This document shows positions 59,613 to 64,000 of a stretch of 64,000 nt of DNA, one piece after another. Position 1 is the stretch's first letter. Every line of letters begins with the position of its first letter. Position numbers and translations under genes: made by a program. The notes under the pieces were generated by a model that did not search any database, was not told the DNA's origin, and worked only from the letters and a program-made list of their open reading frames with translations. This DNA comes from Psychroserpens jangbogonensis (GTDB lineage: Bacteria > Bacteroidota > Bacteroidia > Flavobacteriales > Flavobacteriaceae), in contig NZ_JSWG01000015.1 in the NCBI RefSeq assembly GCF_000797465.1, positions 124,001-188,000 on the forward strand, given 5' to 3'.

Positions 59613-60845
59613 TTAATTAATTTGACGAATTAGCATTCCTGAGTAGTATTTTTTCCTTTTACCAGTAAAAACAGTGTACTCGAGAGTTTGATCTGTGTTT
59701 TCTTCATCGGCATTAAATCTGTTATCCCAAATTTGATCTTTATCAACTTTAATAACGCCAATTCTCTGATATTCAGTTTTACCTTCTTTATTTAAGACTT
59801 GTTCCAGAACTTCATATTTGTCACCTTTTTCAAGACCTTCTTTTAATCCAATTTTTGCAGATAATGGTTCAGTACTCATCAAAGGTGTTTTTGTTCTAAA
59901 TACTTCATATTCTCTCTGCAGTTTTGCAGTTACTGCGTCTGACGCTTTTACTGTAGCAATAGTAATTAATTCTTCATCTGTCTTTTTCGTAAATGATGTA
60001 CTTTGCAAGTTTGCATAAGCCATTTGTGTTCCAATGTACTCTAACTCGAAAACGTTAGACTCGTTAAATGCCTTAACTCTTTCTTCGTCGATCTGACCAT
60101 CTTCAGTCCAATAATCATTATAAAAAATATTAGCAACTTCCTCATTCCATTTAAGTCTATATAAATGAGCATCGGTTTTTATAACATATCCTTTTCCTAA
60201 TATACCTACACCTTCGCCTACAGTTTCACTAGCTATAGCTACATCTCCAGCTCCAGCGAGCGAAGCAACACTAGATATAGAGGATAACAAACCTTTCGCT
60301 TTTTCTGCCACCTCTTCCTTATTCGTGTATTTGAAATTATTTACAATAACAAACGTGTTTTTAATAAGTTCCTCACCAGCATCAGCTAACATTGCTGTTC
60401 CTCTTTCGCTATTTCTAGCAATTTTAACATCTAAATCTGAAGCACTATAAAAACCTCTTTCAGATATTAAATTCATATTGAATCCACCTTGCTCGCTTCT
60501 ATTGAACCATTTTGAGATCATTGATTTTGCGATGTCGTGGGTAGATAGATAATCAGTTATGGCAACTTTTTGAGCCGCTATTAAGTTTTCTTTAGACAGC
60601 GTATCGTTATATAACTTGGGAATACTTCTTTCACTAGTTATATGATTATTAAATTTTTCTGGAATTTTTGAGTTGGTAAATGTCTCTTGGATAATTTGAC
60701 TGAAATTCCTAGTCGAATCCACGACCATTAGCGTATACAAAGAACTTCTTCTGTATTCTGCAGTATTAATATCGTTTTGAGAATATCCCGTGAGTATAAA
60801 GCACACACAGAACATAAAGATGAGAGGGTTGGTTGGTCTTATCAT
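59613..60845 (-). CDS. Exported protein of unknown function
   Basis: A 410-residue protein with a signal peptide (ends near GYSQ, residue 23). It has a helical first half with AEYRRSSLYTLMVVDSTRNF and a repeated alpha/beta region with conserved-looking NTFVIVNNFKYTNKEEVAEKAKG. The C-terminal 60 residues (EYQRIGVIKVDKDQIWDNRF; FTGKRKKYYSGMLIRQIN) look like a small beta barrel. No known domain is recognised. It is the first gene of a four-gene run of exported proteins. Confidence 0.72.
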   Translation of the reverse strand: MIRPTNPLIFMFCVCFILTGYSQNDINTAEYRRSSLYTLMVVDSTRNFSQIIQETFTNSKIPEKFNNHITSERSIPKLYNDTLSKENLIAAQKVAITDYLSTHDIAKSMISKWFNRSEQGGFNMNLISERGFYSASDLDVKIARNSERGTAMLADAGEELIKNTFVIVNNFKYTNKEEVAEKAKGLLSSISSVASLAGAGDVAIASETVGEGVGILGKGYVIKTDAHLYRLKWNEEVANIFYNDYWTEDGQIDEERVKAFNESNVFELEYIGTQMAYANLQSTSFTKKTDEELITIATVKASDAVTAKLQREYEVFRTKTPLMSTEPLSAKIGLKEGLEKGDKYEVLEQVLNKEGKTEYQRIGVIKVDKDQIWDNRFNADEENTDQTLEYTVFTGKRKKYYSGMLIRQIN

Positions 60846-60973
60846 TTTTAGGTCGGTTTGTATACTGCAAATTATAACTTTTAATTTGTTTTTAAACCTT
60901 ATTATTTGCGGTATATCGAATTTGGTCGATGTAAGAATATTTTTTTATTAGCGCTAAACTAATTGAAAATGAG

Positions 60974-61765
60974 TTACTTTACCCTGAAGCTTCCTGTTTT
61001 TTTATCAAAACTAATTAGGTCCTTTGGGAACAAGCTTTCAAAGACACTTTTTTCAATTAAATTACAAGGAGAATCCGATATGACTTGGCTATTAGTCATT
61101 ACAACCATAGTGTCACATAATTGTATTGCTAAATCAATTTCATGAGAAGAAAATAAGATGGTTTTATTCGTTTCTTTAGCAAGCTTTTGAAGTAATTTCA
61201 ATATGTATGCTTTATGATACATATCTAAATGTGTTGTAGGTTCATCTAATATAATAAGATTCGTATCCTGAGCTAATGCACGTGCTATCATAACTTTTTG
61301 AAGCTGACCATCACTTAATTCTAAACATTTACGATGTTTTAAGTTAGAGAGGTTAGTTTGCTCAATTGCTTTGTTAATGATTGAAATATCATTATCAGAA
61401 AGATTACCTACCCAATTGGTATATGGTTGACGACCAAGTGCTATGAGTTCAAAAACAGATAGGTTTTTTGACATGAGTTGTTCGGTTAATACAAGACTCA
61501 TGGTTTTCGCTAATTCAATTGCAGAGTAATTTTCTAGAGCTTTTTCATTTAAATGAATGTTACCATCTAAAGGTTCCTGTATTGAGGTTAAAGTTCTCAA
61601 TAAAGTAGATTTCCCAATGCCGTTTGCACCTACAAGTCCTATGAGTTCACCTTGATTGAGCTCAATATTAATATTGTCAGCTATTACTGAAGTGTCTTTC
61701 TTTGATTTATAACCAATAGATAGATTCTCAGTTTTTAGAATGATATGTTTATTCTTTTCTTTCAA
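60974..61765 (-). CDS. Iron/heme/cobalamin ABC transporter ATPase (FecE/BtuD type)
   Basis: A 263-residue ATPase. Walker A is GANGIGKST, the signature is ELSDGQLQKVMIARAL and Walker B is LIILDEPTTHLD, with the H-loop serine and histidine in FSSHEIDLA. The family stretch VFELIALGRQPYTNW is typical for importers of the FecCD class. It lies 8 bp downstream of the permease gene. Confidence 0.92.
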   Translation of the reverse strand: MKEKNKHIILKTENLSIGYKSKKDTSVIADNINIELNQGELIGLVGANGIGKSTLLRTLTSIQEPLDGNIHLNEKALENYSAIELAKTMSLVLTEQLMSKNLSVFELIALGRQPYTNWVGNLSDNDISIINKAIEQTNLSNLKHRKCLELSDGQLQKVMIARALAQDTNLIILDEPTTHLDMYHKAYILKLLQKLAKETNKTILFSSHEIDLAIQLCDTMVVMTNSQVISDSPCNLIEKSVFESLFPKDLISFDKKTGSFRVK

Positions 61766-61773
61766 TATTAACT

Positions 61774-62784
61774 TTAAAATGTCATTTTACGTTTTCTAAC
61801 TAATAACCAAATTACTACAGGTGCACCAATTAGCGACGTTATAGCGTTAATAGGTAATGTATAATCACTTGTAGGTATTTGTGCAATACTATCGCAAATA
61901 AGCATCACTATTGCTCCAAACAGGAATACTGCTGGCAACAATATTTTGTGATTTGATGTGTTGAATAATTGCCTTGTCATATGCGGAATTGCCAATCCAA
62001 TAAACGCTATTGGTCCAGCAAATGCAGTAATAGTACCTGCAAGTAAGCTAGTAGCCAATATGATGATTAATCGACTTTGCTTGATGTTTAATCCCAAGCT
62101 TTTGGCATAATTTTCTCCTAATAAAAACGTATTTAATGCTTTTATCGATACTATGGTTAATACTATTCCGAAAACATAAATACAGAAAAAGATAAATAGT
62201 TCATTCCATGAAAGGTTTCCTAAGCTGCCAAATCCCCAAAAAATGTATTGTTGTAATTGTTCTGCAGAACTAAAATAGGAGAGGACACTCACGACAGCTG
62301 CTGTGATACTTCCAAACATTAAACCAATAATCAATATAGCCATAGTATCTCTAACTTTTGAAGACACTAATAACACAGCCAATAAAACAAGGAAACTACC
62401 TAAACTAGCAGCAATCACAATACTCCATTTTGAAATCAAAAGAGTTGCAAATACACCTCCAAATAAACCAGAACCTAAAATAACTAAAGCTACACCAAGA
62501 CTTGCACCAGAACTAATTCCTAAAACAAATGGTCCAGCCAATGGATTCCTAAAAAGTGTTTGCATCAGAAGTCCTGAAATACCTAATCCAGAACCTACCA
62601 AAATTGCTGTTATTGCTTTTGGTAATCTGTAATTTTGTATAATGTAGTTATCAGAAATTCCAAGAAGACTGCTAAAAACTTCTTTAGTTGGTACACTTAC
62701 AGAACCTAAACTGATGTTCGCTAAAAAGCACAATAATAGTAATATTGATAAAAAAATAAACGTATATGTATATTTCGTATTCAA
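61774..62784 (-). CDS. FecCD-type ABC transporter permease
   Basis: A 336-residue permease with about ten transmembrane helices, typical of BtuC/FecCD/HmuU. Family stretches include RLPKAITAILVGSGLGISGLLMQTLFRNPLAGPFVLGISSGAS and FAGPIAFIGLAIPHMTRQLF. It imports a metal-chelate across the inner membrane together with the adjoining ATPase and binding protein. It abuts the binding protein gene without a gap (62784/62785). Confidence 0.92.
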   Translation of the reverse strand: MNTKYTYTFIFLSILLLLCFLANISLGSVSVPTKEVFSSLLGISDNYIIQNYRLPKAITAILVGSGLGISGLLMQTLFRNPLAGPFVLGISSGASLGVALVILGSGLFGGVFATLLISKWSIVIAASLGSFLVLLAVLLVSSKVRDTMAILIIGLMFGSITAAVVSVLSYFSSAEQLQQYIFWGFGSLGNLSWNELFIFFCIYVFGIVLTIVSIKALNTFLLGENYAKSLGLNIKQSRLIIILATSLLAGTITAFAGPIAFIGLAIPHMTRQLFNTSNHKILLPAVFLFGAIVMLICDSIAQIPTSDYTLPINAITSLIGAPVVIWLLVRKRKMTF

Positions 62785-63939
62785 CTAGTTAAGAGGTTTG
62801 AAAAACGTTGGTTTGTAGTCAGCTAATAATTCTGGATGACATATTTTAATCATATCCTTCAATACTAAATCTGGTCTTGAAGTACCAAGTTCATAGTATA
62901 AAACACCTCCAGTTTCACCTGTTGTATTAGAAAAGGTGTAAATTGTTTTATTCTGAAAGGCATCAAATTCTTTATAATGACTACTTGATTTTTCCAAAGC
63001 TTCATAGCTAGAGTAATATGACGGACTTAACCATAACTCCGCATTTTTTCCTTTTTCAAAAACAGCCTCAAAACTCAATGCAATACTTCCGGATTCTTTT
63101 GTTTCACTCCATAAATAATTGGTATTAGCATCCTTTAAAAATTGTGCTTCAGGACTTGTTCCATTTGGTAAATACCAGATGTCTTTGTGCATCGCTCCAC
63201 ACAATATTGTAGGTTTTGTTTTAGCTTCGGAAGCTATTTTTTTAGCGTCATTATAATCCGTTTCAATTTGGGTGAAGATAGCTTCGGCTTCTTTCTCTTT
63301 GTTGTATAGTGCACCAAAAAACTTAATCCATTCGGCTTTTGCTAAAGGTGATTTTTCTACCCAATCGCCATTATAGATTACAGGAATACCTGCTTTTTCT
63401 ATAACTTTCATGCTTTTATTTGTGCCATCAATTCCAAAAGCTACAACTACATCTGGATGTAATTCTAATAAAACTTCTGTGTTAATCCCTTCGTTTTTAC
63501 CAAGTTCTCTAATTTGTCCATTGTCAATTCGTACTCTAGTTTTTTCCGAAGAAATATAATCAGTTCCAGGAAAACCAACTAAAGTTTGCTCAACACCTAA
63601 AAGTTCAAGTGCAGGAATGTGAGTTGTTGATGTGACCACTATATTTTGAACTGGAGTAGTTATTAATCCATCAAACTCATCTTTATTTAAAGTTAATTTA
63701 GGAACATTTGCCTTTGGTATTAATGCATAATTGTAACTCTTTTCAGCTTTAGGCCAAGGATTAGAGATGTTTAAAATGGTATGAGTCTTATGTTTTGCAA
63801 TTTTAAACCCTTCAGCATAGCTGTTGTTTTGCTCTTCTAGAGTAGAAGTACTAGTTTGGTTAACACTTTTTTCCTCCTTGCAACCTATTAAAACAAATAG
63901 GCTAAGAAAAATAATCAATAGAATCTTTTTATGTAACAT
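62785..63939 (-). CDS. ABC transporter substrate-binding lipoprotein (BtuF/FepB type)
   Basis: A 384-residue lipoprotein (cysteine 20 in VLIGC). The periplasmic binding protein type III fold shows in QNIVVTSTTHIPALELLGVEQTLVGFPG, ELHPDVVVAFGIDG, AGIPVIYNGDWVEKSPL and AEWIKFFGALYNKE. It delivers an iron-siderophore, heme or cobalamin to the FecCD-type permease; the sequence does not tell which. Only 61 bp upstream lie in the window, so its control region cannot be judged. Confidence 0.88.
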   Translation of the reverse strand: MLHKKILLIIFLSLFVLIGCKEEKSVNQTSTSTLEEQNNSYAEGFKIAKHKTHTILNISNPWPKAEKSYNYALIPKANVPKLTLNKDEFDGLITTPVQNIVVTSTTHIPALELLGVEQTLVGFPGTDYISSEKTRVRIDNGQIRELGKNEGINTEVLLELHPDVVVAFGIDGTNKSMKVIEKAGIPVIYNGDWVEKSPLAKAEWIKFFGALYNKEKEAEAIFTQIETDYNDAKKIASEAKTKPTILCGAMHKDIWYLPNGTSPEAQFLKDANTNYLWSETKESGSIALSFEAVFEKGKNAELWLSPSYYSSYEALEKSSSHYKEFDAFQNKTIYTFSNTTGETGGVLYYELGTSRPDLVLKDMIKICHPELLADYKPTFFKPLN

Positions 63940-64000
63940 TTGTAACTGTTAGAATGAGATACAATCTCTAAATTTGATTAAAATTACTGTTATGCACGAT

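Noticed and set aside
60895-60940. Small hairpin ATCGA...TCGAT in the gap between the exported cluster and the ABC importer
   Set aside because: Only about five base pairs and no T tail; it is too weak to call a terminator or regulatory RNA.
1-64000. CRISPR arrays, insertion sequences, prophage genes, tRNA or rRNA genes
   Set aside because: No regularly spaced direct repeats, transposase-like proteins, phage structural genes, tRNA cloverleaf sequences or rRNA stretches were seen.

Overview
The window is AT-rich DNA from a member of the Bacteroidota, most likely a marine Flavobacteriaceae. The evidence is several secreted proteins with C-terminal type IX secretion (T9SS) sorting domains, many lipoproteins, a FecI/FecR/TonB-receptor set, DUF4199 and DUF5777-type proteins, an MsbA-like exporter, MtaB, and repeated matches to the Bacteroidota -7 promoter box TAnnTTTG. 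All assignments come from reading the sequence; no database search was run.

Layout. 1-4200 (minus) is a beta-oxidation operon: MarR regulator, two-domain hydroxyacyl-CoA dehydrogenase/hydratase, thiolase, and the first codons of an acyl-CoA dehydrogenase. A double inverted repeat overlaps its promoter. 4300-7700 holds a small membrane protein, an acyl-CoA synthetase that feeds the same pathway, and an AraC-type regulator. 7757-16103 (minus) holds purL, two tandem secreted endonuclease I genes separated by a decayed copy of the 3' end of an rRNA methyltransferase gene, and the intact methyltransferase gene.

16180-24120 is the most unusual region. Two three-gene modules, each an ECF sigma factor, a one-TM protein and a periplasmic CnrX/Spy-like protein, face each other. 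Between them lie an EF-hand protein, two YHYH-domain lipoproteins, a DUF6702-like protein, a MORN-repeat lipoprotein and a SCO1/SenC protein. Four sites of the form (G/A)CAAGTT-N16-TCTAA sit in front of genes on the plus strand, and a related AAACTT-N16-TCTAA site precedes the second sigma gene. This looks like a self-contained, possibly metal- or envelope-stress-responsive regulon.

24240-24340 holds a candidate small RNA. 24364-29520 (minus) has an exporter, a phosphosugar mutase, a glycosyltransferase and a DUF4199 protein. 29636-42146 is mainly housekeeping: L31, a GlmU-like protein, an oligopeptide-type binding protein, mtaB, a lytic transglycosylase, L34 (a 53-aa gene) and carB. 42222-48807 holds ankyrin, DOMON and T9SS cargo proteins and a YceI/cytochrome c/DUF5777 cluster. 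48922-52680 is a sigma/anti-sigma/TonB-receptor unit. The rest is a thioesterase, RmuC, a second SCO1 gene with a TPR lipoprotein, four exported proteins of unknown function, and an FecCD-type ABC importer for iron, heme or cobalamin.
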